Positions 1 to 9,710 of a stretch of DNA of 21,839 nucleotides are shown here, one piece after another (positions within the stretch are counted from its first letter, which is position 1; each line of letters starts with the position of its first letter). The stretch is from the NCBI GenBank assembly GCA_021441665.1, contig JAGYYN010006075.1, forward strand, positions 1-21,839, in the 5' to 3' direction. The notes under the pieces were generated by a model. That model did not search any database and was not told the DNA's origin. It saw nothing but the letters and a program-made list of their open reading frames with translations. The stretch is from Euplotes cf. woodruffi 2 WChen-2021 (Eukaryota; Ciliophora; Spirotrichea; Euplotida; Euplotidae). A program made the position numbers and the translations under genes.

Positions 1-390
1 TAATGACGAATCATAAACATCCCAAATACTTACTAACAGTATAAACCCGTTCTACGAGTTCTCCTTGGGTTCAAATGACCCATCAGTCGCTTTGAGCGTG
101 TCCATGGACAGCAGTTTCAGATTTCGGATACCAGTACAGGTTCTTCATCGTGAACAGGTCGTTCCGGAAAATAAGATTTCTATAGTACTTTCCGATGACC
201 GGGTCTCCGAGCATGTACTTCTTCAGTTCTGTGTCGTGTTGGTAGTCGTACATCCCCATGGCTTTGAGACCGAATTCCATAGCCTCGGTCTCTGTCTTTC
301 ATTCTCTAAATCCTTGGTTTAAAAACTGGATCAGGTCTTGGAGTCCGAGTTTACTTGACTTGGTGAAAGTCTTTTTGACAGCCTGCATTT
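1..390 (-). CDS. CDO1: Cysteine dioxygenase, 5' part (partial, runs off the left edge)
   Basis: Oxidises cysteine to cysteine sulfinate in the cytosol using a His-coordinated Fe(II). The reading begins at ATG 390-388 and gives 118 complete codons before a GTAAGT donor at 33-28; the rest lies outside the window. In the predicted cupin core, His95 and His97 (motif HGH, usual form HDH) match two of the three iron ligands, and five residues later Cys102 matches human Cys93, which forms the Cys-Tyr cofactor. Cys102 is encoded by TGA, as are residues 30 and 106. The segment SDCWV followed by TQGELVE fits the family's usual SHCF...LQGNL strand. The third His and the Tyr partner are not in the window. 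Family assignment comes from motif spacing only, but the spacing is exact. Its upstream neighbour, on the same strand, ends 141 bp away. Confidence 0.82.
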
Positions 391-531
391 TTACTTGATT
401 AAAATTAACTTAATCTTATATCAAAAACGGGGATTAAATATTCAGTTGCCTTCAGTTTAAAGCAATATAAAATTGAAGCTTTATTTACTGAATCTGCGTT
501 GGTGGATGCGGCCACAGCTCGCCAGAGCTTT

Positions 532-2307
532 CTACAGCTCGAACATCGTAAGTGACTTGTGCAATACATTGAAGTTAGGACTCGACAGCTTAATTACTGA
601 TCTTTTGAGGTACTGCAGGTCGCCAATCTCGTTCTCCAGTAATTTGCTGTCTTTGCTTGAACTGTTGGAACCAGTTAAGAACAGCCGGATGTACCGCTTC
701 CAGCGAGAGATCTCCTTCAGCTGCTTTAGCTTATCTTGGTAGACAGGATCACTCGAAATAATATCTGATTCGTAGACTGCTTTTAACATGTAGTCTAAGT
801 CGAAGGCCAGCTGGTAGGCTCCAGACGTTGTTATCTTCATCTTTTCTTGGTTGAAAATGTATGATATTGATTTTAGCGAAATTACGAAGTAAACAATAAG
901 CAGGTCTTTCACGTAAGTTTCAAATAAAAGGTCCTCAGTTTTGTGTTCTTCACCTTCCTTTGCTTTATTTGAGCTTCTGCAGCTTGGAGACATCTAGTTG
1001 CCCGAAAATGCATTCGATTGTGAGTTCTGCATATTTACTTGGTACCAACAACTGGTCGTCTTTAATCGATTTATTAATGTCTCTGTAAGTATTTTTAATT
1101 TCTTGCTTGAGTGTTTCTTTAAGGGTAACAATAAATCTTTCGCGTAATTGCTTAAAGCATTCGATCCTCAAGCTACGTATTGCCTGGAATGCATTGTTAA
1201 ATAAGGTATCTAAATACGGGGAAAGCAACTTGTCTCTTGTCAAGTAGCAGTTGATCGTATTTCACGGGACTTTATCAATAAAACTCGAGATATCTCAGTG
1301 AAACAGCTGAAGTTTTGCTATATCTACATCTGGATTAATCGATGAAGATATAGCTTTTGCGTAGTGATATGCACTTCTAAGCACATTAATCACCTTAAGC
1401 TTGATAATGACTCTAACTTCTTGCTCGGTATCTGGATTATTAACCTGCATATCGATGATTTTAGTAATATAAGTGTTAAAGTCGTTAAATGGAGTCGCCT
1501 TGCTATTTTGGATCTCAAAGCAATCCTCCGTACTTATACTGCGCTTCCATTATTGATGAGCAGTTGTCCTATAGAGTTGGACTATAAAGCCTTACTGTCA
1601 CATGGAATGACTCTTCAAATCGTTCATATAATTTTCGTTCTTCTTCAGTTACTGAGTTGTATTTTGATGCATTAATACGGTTCAAAGTAAGCTATAATAC
1701 AACATTACAGATCTTAAATTGAAATCGGTTACCTTAGGCTCATTTGCTACTTCACATCAGGAGTTTAGTGAGCCGATGATGAACTCCAAAATCTGCCGTG
1801 ACAGTTTATTTTTCTAAGTTGAGTTTCTTCATCAACAAGATAATATTAATCCCCGAGTCGATAGTAATTCAGTTACGTTTTAGTATCTTATCAAGGATCC
1901 TAACGAGCTGTTCTTTGACGTGTTGATTTACTTCATTTAGCCCTGAGTCCAAAAGCATGGTCCAAACTGCACTAATGAATAAGTTAAATTCGCTGATGGT
2001 GGTGATTCCATTCTCCGCATCGATATTTACCCCGGTTTCGATTATTTTATGTATGTGTTCCAAATTTCTGTCTAAGTTGGTAGGGTCTCCTATGTAAGTT
2101 AATAGTCTCAAATCATCGAGGTGCATATAAACAATCAAGTTACAGTTTTCTTTACTTGCAAGTGAGTTCTTCGTGACTTGCTGCAGTATCTTGATTAGCC
2201 TTGCCTTAACCTAAGTGTTGTAAGTCAATAGCAATCCTTGCCTTCGTAAATAACTCGATTAAAGGAACAACAGAGGAAATCATTTTTGGTCTATCGTTAA
2301 TATTCAT
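532..2307 (-). CDS. Helical protein of about 555 aa, possibly a vesicle-tethering (CATCHR-like) subunit
   Basis: Starts at ATG 2307-2305 and ends at TAG 534-532. Three GT-AG introns fit: 1692-1732 (41 nt), 1569-1595 (27 nt) and 1503-1539 (37 nt). Reading also needs +1 shifts at AAA-TAA 1811-1806 and AAA-TAA 970-965, and either a GGT-TAA shift at 2211-2206 or a 61-nt intron there. Several TGA codons are read as Cys. With these rules the length is a whole number of codons. The product is almost entirely alpha-helical with no signal peptide or clear membrane segment. Near the C-terminus a run beginning SGAYQLAFDLDYM resembles the GxxQLxxDxxYL pattern seen in COG7- and exocyst-type tethers. That likeness is weak and the function is not established. 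The C-terminal half is the more secure part. Confidence 0.6.
965..970 (-). other. +1 frameshift site AAA-TAA (helical protein gene)
   Basis: The upstream frame ends at AAA-TAA. Skipping the T gives AAA GCA AAG GAA and reopens the frame to the TAG at 532. This is the standard Euplotes-type shift. Confidence 0.9.
1806..1811 (-). other. +1 frameshift site AAA-TAA (helical protein gene)
   Basis: GAA AAA TAA ACT becomes GAA AAA (T) AAA CTG TCA, continuing into a long helical segment. The context is AAATAAACT, which recurs at four other sites in the window. Confidence 0.85.
2206..2211 (-). other. Candidate +1 shift at GGT-TAA (helical protein gene)
   Basis: The N-terminal frame meets GGT-TAA. Skipping T continues with AAG GCA AGG CTA in the main frame. 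A 61-nt GT-AG intron starting GTTGTTCC and ending CACTTAG joins the same frames, so the shift is one of two explanations. The intron's donor is poor and its translation looks like protein, which mildly favours the shift. Confidence 0.45.
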
Positions 2308-2418
2308 ACTTGCTTTTTGCTCTTCTGCTGCTACTAAATAAATTTTAGCTTGTTGGTTGTTAAAAATACTTAATTAAAGTAAGTTACATTTTAAGCAAAT
2401 ATTAAAAAATTGGTATTT

Positions 2419-2907
2419 TTAATTATTTTTATTACCGTTGGACTGAACGTCCTTCGTCCAGATAGTCTTTTCATACTTTATTCTGTTGTTCAGATCAGCT
2501 ACAAAAATATTATTAAAAATGCAGATATCGATTTAATAAAGTGAGTAAACATATAATTTCGTAATTTGTATATAACTCAGATTAACAACCTTTATGTCAT
2601 ACCAAGAAATACAATAGAGTCGGAGATTTTTTGTTCATTGTCATCAACATCCGGCTGTGCTACCCAATCATCCAAAGACTCGTGGATATTGTTGAGGTAA
2701 ACCACAGCTTCAATTACTAGTTTATTTAAACGCAAGAACCGATAACTTTTGCTTTCTAATTTTAAATTCAAGCGACATATTTTCGATTAATTCTGATTTT
2801 TCTCTGTCTGTTTTTCGTTTGTTAAACAGCTCGATGTTCTCTTCAGTTTGCTTGACCACGATTTCACCTTCTTCAGGTTGAGATGCAAAGTTCTCGCTTT
2901 CTTCCAT
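2419..2907 (-). CDS. Small acidic-motif protein, 127 aa, unknown function
   Basis: Starts at ATG 2907-2905 (MEESENFASQ), passes through a +1 shift at AAA-TAA 2727-2722 and a 104-nt intron (2499-2602, donor GTATGA, acceptor TTGTAG), and ends at TAA 2421-2419. The N-terminal third is charged and probably disordered. The C-terminal half is more conserved-looking, with a run DDWVAQPDVDDNEQKI followed by a second exon reading LNNRIKYEKTIW. That shape suggests a small helical adaptor, but I do not recognise the family. An upstream ATG at 2997 would add 30 residues. The gene is tightly packed: 111 bp from the next start on the left and 133 bp from the stop on the right. Confidence 0.65.
2722..2727 (-). 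other. +1 frameshift site AAA-TAA (127-aa protein gene)
   Basis: TTT AAA TAA ACT continues as TTT AAA (T) AAA CTA GTA ATT, joining the two halves of the protein. The context is AAATAAACT. Confidence 0.85.
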
Positions 2908-3040
2908 TTTAAATTCAATTTTTATATTTGAATTGAAGCGGAGGATTTGGGATCTTAATTTACGAAAATGCAAATTAAATTTAGTCAAAATAATCAAGAT
3001 TTTGAAGATTGTTGAATAATCAATTTATAATTTGTCAAAT

Positions 3041-6000
3041 TTACCCTTTTTTAGTAAATTTATTCTCTTTAAAAGTGAATAAATTTAGCTTTTGGTAAAA
3101 GTACTTCGAGTTGCGTCGGTCATTATCAATATCTTGGTCTCTCTTTTTGACTTCAAAGACTCTGTCAGTCGATTCGTTGCTGAGTTCTTCAGAGTCAGAT
3201 ATAATTTCTTTTTGGTTTTGTCTTTCGATGAACATTTTCTTATGATCTTCAACAGAATGGTAATGTTTATTTTCCTCGAGTTGGAAGTCATTAATGTCAT
3301 TTACAATTTTAGCTTCTTTCATCAGATCGATGAACGAGTCTAAGTCGAGGTACTTTTTCTTTATGCTTTTGATCTTTTCATTGAAGATAATTTCAAGCTT
3401 AAGCTCGGTCAGCTTTCAGCCTGAGTCTTTAGCAAGATTGAAGAATCCCATTCTTCCAATCCCGATGATCTCCTGCTCTGTCTCCTTAGATCCCCGGAGG
3501 AAGCCTGCTGGTTCTTTTACCGTTGCTACTTTATGCGCGTACTTGTGAAATACCTTTTCGAGTATTACGTTCATCGAGTTTTCGATTTCAATCGCAGCAT
3601 TCACTATTATCGTGATGAAGTGGTGCAGAGGAATATTGACCTCAACTTGCTCTCGGTACACAAGCGAAATGCTTGATATGTCGATCATATCGTTCACGTC
3701 GGCTTGATAAAACAGTCTCACCATACCGAGTAACTTTTGGTCTGAGTAATTCAACCTGAACTCAGATTTTAAAAATTTAACGATTTTTGAGGACTGCACG
3801 AGTCTCTCTGATTCGAAGACTTTTCGAAATCACTGGTTGACACTGACTGCAGGCATCTGCAGGATCTTCTCGTATACGCTATTTGTAAACTTGGTAATAG
3901 CCGAGGTTGAAGTCTTTATTTTATCGTTGAGACACTTGTATTGATCTTGAGTACTTTTCTCACCGATTCCATCGCGATTATGTAAATGTACCGCTCCTTT
4001 TTAGTCAGCATTCGAGTCAAAAACGACTTGAATATAGGAAAAGGCACTTCGAACTCAGCTGCGTTATTTTGAAAATATATCTATTATGATTAGTACATGA
4101 CAGCAAAAAGTGTTAATAATTTTGAATGTTTGCTTACCACTAACTATGTAGCCTGATATATCAATCGCGTTTAAATAGATCTGAAAAATATTTATTGGCA
4201 GTGGGTCTTTTCCTTGCCCCAAGAACTGCGTAAATAAGTTCAACCGAGAATCTTTACTCTTGTGCTGTTTTATTGATACTAAGTAACTTTCGTAATATTT
4301 CGAAATAAAATCGTTATATCCGAACTTCTTTTCGATGAACTCAAAAAATAACTTTGGTACTGGTTTCGAAAAATCATTCGAGTTCAACATGCTTTGTATA
4401 AATTGCGCTAAATTAATATAAAGCATGAATTAAATACCGACGATGTCAAGTCACTTTTTGGCGCTTTTTATTTTAACATTTTTAAGCTTTTTCTGGTCGT
4501 TAATACCGACATCATCGAACTTCGATACTTTATTATATATCTTATTCTTGATTCTCTACAGTCTGGGAAGGTTTCTCAGCAAGTTTAAGGCCGCCTTTCA
4601 GCGTGGCAATGACTCTCACAACAGATCTAAGTTTCTTCATTGGCGAAGGTTTCATTTCATATCCGAGTGTATTCGTATTTTCTAATTGAGGTTTGGGCTT
4701 CTCTGCAGCGGTCTCTTCAATATTTGGGCCTAAATATGAACTAGACAAATCTACCATCGATGATTTTTCACTGAATTTGCTGATCTCTCGTGGGCTTGTT
4801 CTTCAAGTACTTGACTTCCTCTTCAAGCCGCTTTATATCGTCATTCAGCGAGTATATCAAATTGGTCATTTTGTGGATGCTGTCAAGGTTCATCTCCTGC
4901 TCAGTGGTGTACTGAGATATCAACTTCGACTGCTGGTCAATTTTATTATTCATCGTCTTTATCGTAATGTTATTTGAGATCGTAGATCTCTGTCTTCAGC
5001 TTGTCATTCTCGAACTCAATGAACTGGGCGTCAATGATCTCGTAAGGCTTCATCTCGATGCAGTTTAGCAACCGCATGCAGTCTTCTAAAACTGGGATCT
5101 CCTCGGCTTTGACTATTTGGTTGTTGTCGTAGTACGGCTTTAAGTTCAGGTTATATCTTCCTCGGATGTGCAGGTAGTCTTTGAAAGATTCATTTTTGTA
5201 GTACTTTTTGAAATTAGGAAAGAACATCTCGATGTAACCATCGAACTTTCTTAATTCTTCAGAGTCAGTGATCTTCGATAAAATCTCATTGTGCAAAAGT
5301 TGTAGTGTGCTTTCGATTATATTCTTTTGCTCTGTGATCAACTTATTTTGGTCAACCATATTTTGAATCGTCTTTTCATGCTCTGTCTCGAGTTTTTCGA
5401 ATTTTTCAAGTACGCTTTGGAGTTTATTTATTTAAAAGATTGTAACTTTCTTCGATAAAATTGATAAGAACATTGGCTCGTTCAAGTAATTCAGATTGAT
5501 ATCCTTTCCAAAGTTTTGCAAAGAACAGTCCTCGATCTTTGCATTCAGTAAATAGCTGTCTTGTGAACTCTTCAATTGCTATCTGATACACTCAAAGTTT
5601 ATAGTTCTGTTGGTTGAAGCTGGTAAAGTATTCAAGGCAGTCCTTCGGTCCTTTGAATACATTCTGCTTGTGGTCGCTAACTAAGATCTTCATTCACTCA
5701 CATATGAAGTACTTTCTTTCAAGAGTTAAGCGTTTGTAAAGTAGCTCTTTGACTTGCTCTTTTTCGTGATAGTTCTATATCCACATTAAAAAATCACAAA
5801 TGCAATAGTAAACTAATTCCATCTAAAATTGACTTACTTCTGTAATGATTTTTAATATCTCGTTTTTGATCTCCTGTTCATTTGAAAATTGACTGAAGGC
5901 TGAATAAAAATTTTGCTATAGAATAAAATCACCTTGTTCTTACGCTTAAAGAGTCAACTTCTGCAGGAGAAAGATTCTTAAAACTTGCTAAATGCTCTTT

Positions 6001-6556
6001 GTTCGACTCAACGAGACTATTGATACTCAGCGAGCTGTTGAAAAGCTGTCAGTTTATCAGATTGGCTTTACATTTCGAGTCAAGTTCATCGAATGTCCCG
6101 CTTGGATAGTCTGGCATGCTATTTAAGCTCTTTTTGCATTCTCTAATTTTATCTACAAAAAATCAGGGCAAAATTATTACCTAAATTCGAGACAAAATCC
6201 TTCACCGTGTTAAGCTGTGAATTTCTCTCAGCAGCTTTACTGTTTTTATGACTAAATGCAAGATCAATGAAAGGCATTCTGTCAGAGTCCTCCATCAGTT
6301 TTTGAAGCAGATGCTCGAGCAATATCGTATTCTGGCGAGTGTCAAAGCCCTTTTCAGAAGTTACGATCTGGCTTGCGAGGTTGCTCTTGTTCTTCATCAT
6401 TTTCGAAATCATGTCGTTGTCGTCGGGCAAGTCGTTAACGAGAAAGTTCACGAAGTCTTTGTTGATCGACTTCAGCTGGTACATCAATGTCTTTAGGTTT
6501 GTATATTTCGGCGCGATTGGCAGTATCTCAGAATTCCGCTTATTTCGAAACCTCAA
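3041..6556 (-). CDS. AXDND1-like protein with an axonemal dynein light-chain-like segment, about 1,085 aa
   Basis: The frame is assembled across six introns (6153-6180, 5916-5943, 5775-5837, 4730-4754, 4408-4437, 4059-4137; 25-79 nt) and five +1 shifts, ending at TAA 3043-3041. The region translated from about 5600-5460 reads QIAIEEFTRQLF, TECKDRG and LWKGYQSELLERAN. That is the conserved core of the Ax_dynein_light domain (as in DNALI1 and AXDND1). A long coiled coil follows, with a large helical C-terminal part beyond it. This layout and length resemble AXDND1, a ciliary or flagellar protein, rather than the roughly 260-aa p28 light chain. The 5' end is unresolved: the frame is open from about 6597 with no ATG before 6484, so a first exon is probably missing from this model. 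If the sixth intron ends at 4081 instead, a further AAA-TAA shift at 4069-4064 is needed. Confidence 0.7.
3879..3884 (-). other. +1 frameshift site AAA-TAG (AXDND1-like gene)
   Basis: TAC AAA TAG CGT becomes TAC AAA (T) AGC GTA TAC GAG. It lies only 37 nt after the AAA-TAA shift at 3921-3916, so two shifts flank an exon segment of about a dozen residues. The alternative, a single +2 shift at the first site, is less consistent with the rest of the window. Confidence 0.75.
3916..3921 (-). other. +1 frameshift site AAA-TAA (AXDND1-like gene)
   Basis: ACG ATA AAA TAA AGA becomes AAA (T) AAA GAC TTC AAC, a short frame that runs to the AAA-TAG site at 3884-3879. Confidence 0.75.
4542..4547 (-). 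other. Candidate +1 shift at GAA-TAA (AXDND1-like gene)
   Basis: The frame ending ENQE at GAA-TAA resumes after skipping T as AAG ATA TAT AAT and stays open to the 4437 intron donor. A 19-nt GT-AG intron (GTAGAG to ATAAG) would join the same frames, but it would be shorter than any other intron here. Confidence 0.6.
4970..4975 (-). other. +1 frameshift site AAA-TAA (AXDND1-like gene)
   Basis: CTC AAA TAA CAT becomes CTC AAA (T) AAC ATT ACG ATA and enters the coiled-coil frame MNNKIDQQSK. Confidence 0.85.
5424..5429 (-). other. +1 frameshift site AAA-TAA (AXDND1-like gene)
   Basis: AAT AAA TAA ACT becomes AAA (T) AAA CTC CAA AGC. It lies directly after the dynein light-chain-like core and leads into the coiled coil. 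The context is AAATAAACT. Confidence 0.85.
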
Positions 6557-6597
6557 TTGACTCGAGTTTTGTATTTGTGCTTCAAGGCAGCTTTTTG

Positions 6598-6910
6598 TAG
6601 CTTAACACTCTATATTTATTTTTAAGTCCGATAAAGCGAAGGATTAATAGTAGGTGAAATTTATAATTTTGAGATAAAATAATCAAGATCTGCTTATTAA
6701 CATAAGACAGGGTGTTTCAAAATAAATCAAATTTTATAAATCACTGTTATTTATTATTATCTGTCAAATTTTTTATTTAATCATAAATATATGATTAAAT
6801 AGAAATATTGGATAAATGGAATATTATAGAACTGCAAAATAACTTAAACCAAAAGTACGCAAAAATAATGATAAACTTTTGCCAATTATTCCGAAATACA
6901 ATAAGTGATA
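6598..6910. other. AT-rich gap between the AXDND1-like and 137-aa genes
   Basis: AT-rich sequence. It should contain the 3' end signals of the 137-aa gene and the promoter, and probably a missing first exon, of the AXDND1-like gene. I see no convincing ORF, RNA gene or repeat in it. Confidence 0.5.
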
Positions 6911-7443
6911 TTACTGTTTTATTTTTGGACTTCCTTTGATTGGCGACGATTCGAAGATTCTTTTCACATCGGCATGTGTTGGAGTAATATTTGAAAACGA
7001 ATTTTTCTTCAGCTTCGATATAAACTCTTGCTTTACAATTTGAAGGTTTTGATCTGAAGATTTTCTATACGTTATTCGACTTAAAATTAATGCTACGTTA
7101 GACTTACCTCTGCAGATCTCAAGATTCACTTGCAGCCAGATTGTGCGATTTGTTTAAGCGAAGTTTGATTACTAGACAAGTTAGTTGAGTAATCTTAATT
7201 ACAGCAGGAGTTGAAATAATAATTAAAAATGCAAAGGAACTACTTACTGCCTGTCCGTTCTCTTTTTAACTCCTGCGATGCCGTTCTGAAATCATCGTAA
7301 AATAAATTTCTGCTGTTTTTTGCAAATCTGAGGATATCTCTGAATTTAAGCTCCTCTGCTGCATTCAAGCTCTTGTTGACCTTGGACTTGGGAGGCAGGA
7401 GAGGTTTCTCCTTAGGTGGACTCACTTTGATTTTGGGAATCAT
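6911..7443 (-). CDS. Small basic protein, 137 aa, unknown function
   Basis: Starts at ATG 7443-7441 (MIPKIKVSPPKEK) and ends at TAA 6913-6911. Two introns fit the frame precisely: 7172-7247 (76 nt, GTAAGT to GTCTAG) and 7065-7107 (43 nt, GTAAGT to GTATAG). One TGA in the middle exon is read as Cys. The N-terminus is rich in Lys and Pro and probably disordered. The middle and end are amphipathic helices with many Lys and Ser, ending in SPIKGSPKIKQ. I recognise no domain; a small cytoskeletal or nuclear-binding protein would fit the composition but is a guess. It is divergent from the MAK11 gene across 277 bp. Confidence 0.65.
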
Positions 7444-7720
7444 TTTTATTCTTTGTTTTCAATATAATCTATAAATTAGCAATAATCGTAGTATACAATG
7501 CTTGGCTAATAAACATTAAACAAATCTAAACTTACAAAATAAATTTTGATTTAGCTGTATTAAAAAAATAATATAAATCAAAGCATATTAAAAACTACAA
7601 AAATCAAATTATAAAATAAACTTAAAAATTGACCGGCCGTGAGTAAAATCCAGACGATGAGATACGCGGGAATGGATTAGAAAATTTAAGAAAACATTAT
7701 TATTTTTGGCTTGTTTCAGC
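7444..7720. promoter_or_regulatory. Divergent intergenic region, likely shared promoter
   Basis: Lies between the start codons of the minus-strand 137-aa gene and the plus-strand MAK11 gene. It is AT-rich, with a short GC patch near 7632-7640. A pyrimidine stretch ending in CAG sits 2 nt before the MAK11 ATG and could be a 5' UTR splice acceptor. No specific promoter element is proven. Confidence 0.4.
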
Positions 7721-9450
7721 ATGGCGACAGATCACCCCGATGCGATGACAAATAAGTTCCTAATATCTTTAGGAGGCTACGATGGCAACCTCTACGGCCT
7801 ACAGCTGAAGGTCAACAAGACCACTTATCAGCAGATCAACGCTGACGATTACCTTCCTTACGACGAAAGCAAAGACGATGATGAGGATCGTAAAAGCAAA
7901 GACGCTAAGGGATTCTACAGCAAGATGAAGTTTGCGTTTAAAGCAATGGATCGATCCATTCGTTGCCTCGCAACTAACGGAAGGTTCCTTGCTATCGGAG
8001 GTTATGAAGAGACCATCAAGCTCTTCAACGTCAATAAGTAACCTTTGATGTTAATTGTTTTAGGTCTGTTTACACTGAAGTCGGAGATCTCACTGACCAC
8101 CAAGGAACCATCACCTGTCTCGAGTTCTTTAAAAATGATTATTTGCTCAGCGGATCTGAAGACGGCGAAATCTTCCTTTGGAGAATTAAGGACTGGAGGC
8201 TTATTTACAAACTCAGATTCACAAAAACAGCAAAAGTTGCGAGAATCGCAGTACACCCGACTGGAAAACTTTGATTAGCAGTCTACGACTCGTCGCATTT
8301 GGTTTTGTGGGACTTGACTAAAGGCACTAATTGATACCAAAAGAAAATCAAAAATGGTACTGTTTTCATTTGCTTTCCTATGAGGCGGAGCTTATAAAAA
8401 TATAGAGAAAAACGAAAGTCAAATGAACGCGCATATCAAGTGGGATAAATCAGGAAGCTACTATTTGATACTGATATCCAACTCAGTCGCTGTATTTAGT
8501 ATATCTGAGGATAAAGCGATTAGCACGATTAACTTCGATTTAAAAGTCACTGACTTTGCCTTCATTGACAAAGCAATTGTTAATTCTGTAACTAAAGTCG
8601 AAGCAGAAGGCGAAAGTTCAGATAGTGAGCACCAGGATAACAACAGCAGCTCAAAAAATGTCGAAGCGCAAGATAAGCAGGATCTTAGCAGAGATGATGA
8701 AGACGTAATGTTTTCACTTAATAAATTAGGTCCTTCTGGTATTAGGAGAAAAAGACACACTATATTATATTTCAAAATGGAAGTCCCAGTCTCCAGATAT
8801 TAAATTGTTAAGCACAGAGCTCGGACGACACAGACAAATCGCTGTGTCAGCAGTAAATCCACACGCAGAGAGCGAAGACTCGCATCTTGATGTAATCTCT
8901 AAATCTCATCGCATAGATCTCGCAGAACGAAGCTTTAGTCACAATCCTCAACAGCGAGGGAACCCTCGCTTTGATGAAAGCAAGCGACCTCGTCGTCCAG
9001 TCGATCCTCTCCGAAGACGCAGAGGACTCAGGAGTCGAGTCCGAGTCTCTCCAAAAGGAGCCAGCTGGCGAAGGGGGTGAAAGCGAAGGTGAAGGCGAAG
9101 GAGAAAGCGCACAAGAGGCAGAGGGCAACAAAGCAGAAAACGCATATCCACTATGTTAGCTCGTTTTTGATATTCCTATAGACTTCCCAAAGAAAATGGA
9201 CTTTGATACAAGAATCATCGCGCTGTGTGCAAATATTGTAAGACTTACTCTGTTACACTTAAAGATCGATAACACACCAGAGGGACAACAGGCTGCAAGC
9301 TTAGAGAACAGCGCAAGCAAAAAGCGTAAAGCTGAGGAGCCAACAGGAAAGCAAAAAAACAAAGAGAGCGAAAATAGCAGAATAGGTGCAACCGAAAGGG
9401 GTTGAAATTGTTACAATTTCAATGTAGATTTTGGGATAATTTTATTATAA
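7721..9450 (+). CDS. PAK1IP1: MAK11/PAK1IP1-like WD40 ribosome-biogenesis factor, 533 aa
   Basis: Members of this nucleolar WD40 family act in 60S ribosomal subunit assembly. The reading starts at ATG 7721 and passes introns 8038-8063, 8357-8405, 8892-8916 and 9155-9181 (25-49 nt). A +1 shift at TAT-TAA 8798-8803 is needed, and the gene ends at TAA 9448-9450. WD40 blades are clear: LATNGRFLAIGGYEETIKLF, then GTITCLEF..LLSGSEDGEIFLW, then VHPTGKLCLAV..LVLWDLTKG. These line up with PAK1IP1's GTITCLKF, SGAEDG and HPSGKLALSVG stretches. An acidic insert (around 8595-8710) interrupts the propeller, a Glu/Gly-rich segment lies near 9070-9120, and the C-terminus is Lys-rich, as expected for a nucleolar protein. 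It is longer than the yeast and human proteins because of these inserts. Several TGA codons are read as Cys. Confidence 0.88.
8798..8803 (+). other. Candidate +1 shift at TAT-TAA (MAK11-like gene)
   Basis: The propeller frame ends at TAT-TAA. Skipping T gives AAA TTG TTA AGC and leads, across the 25-nt intron at 8892-8916, into the last blade. Only a tiny intron could otherwise rescue the frame and none fits. A single-base insertion earlier (near 8776) would be the alternative. Confidence 0.55.
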
Positions 9451-9710
9451 TAAAAATTGGATAGGATTAAGATGGAACAGTATAAGATATTTGTTGTATT
9501 TATTTATAGAGTCAAAAATTGTTTATCAACAATATTTTGCCATTGACTGAAGAGGGAAGAAGTGAAGGATGATGACAGATATGAATATGGTAATAATAAA
9601 ATCAACATTTATAGAGTTATATGGCCCTCTTGATGATAATAAACCGGAAAAGAAAAGTAATTTAATCAGGAGTTAGCATTTTAGACTTATTGTCAAAATT
9701 ACAGTATTAT

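Noticed and set aside
7455-7464. Matches to the Euplotes chromosome-breakage consensus with core TTGAA (e.g. 7455-7464, 9415-9424, 21662-21671)
   Set aside because: The core is short and the DNA AT-rich, so dozens of chance matches are expected; some fall inside exons or introns. Telomere-addition data are needed.
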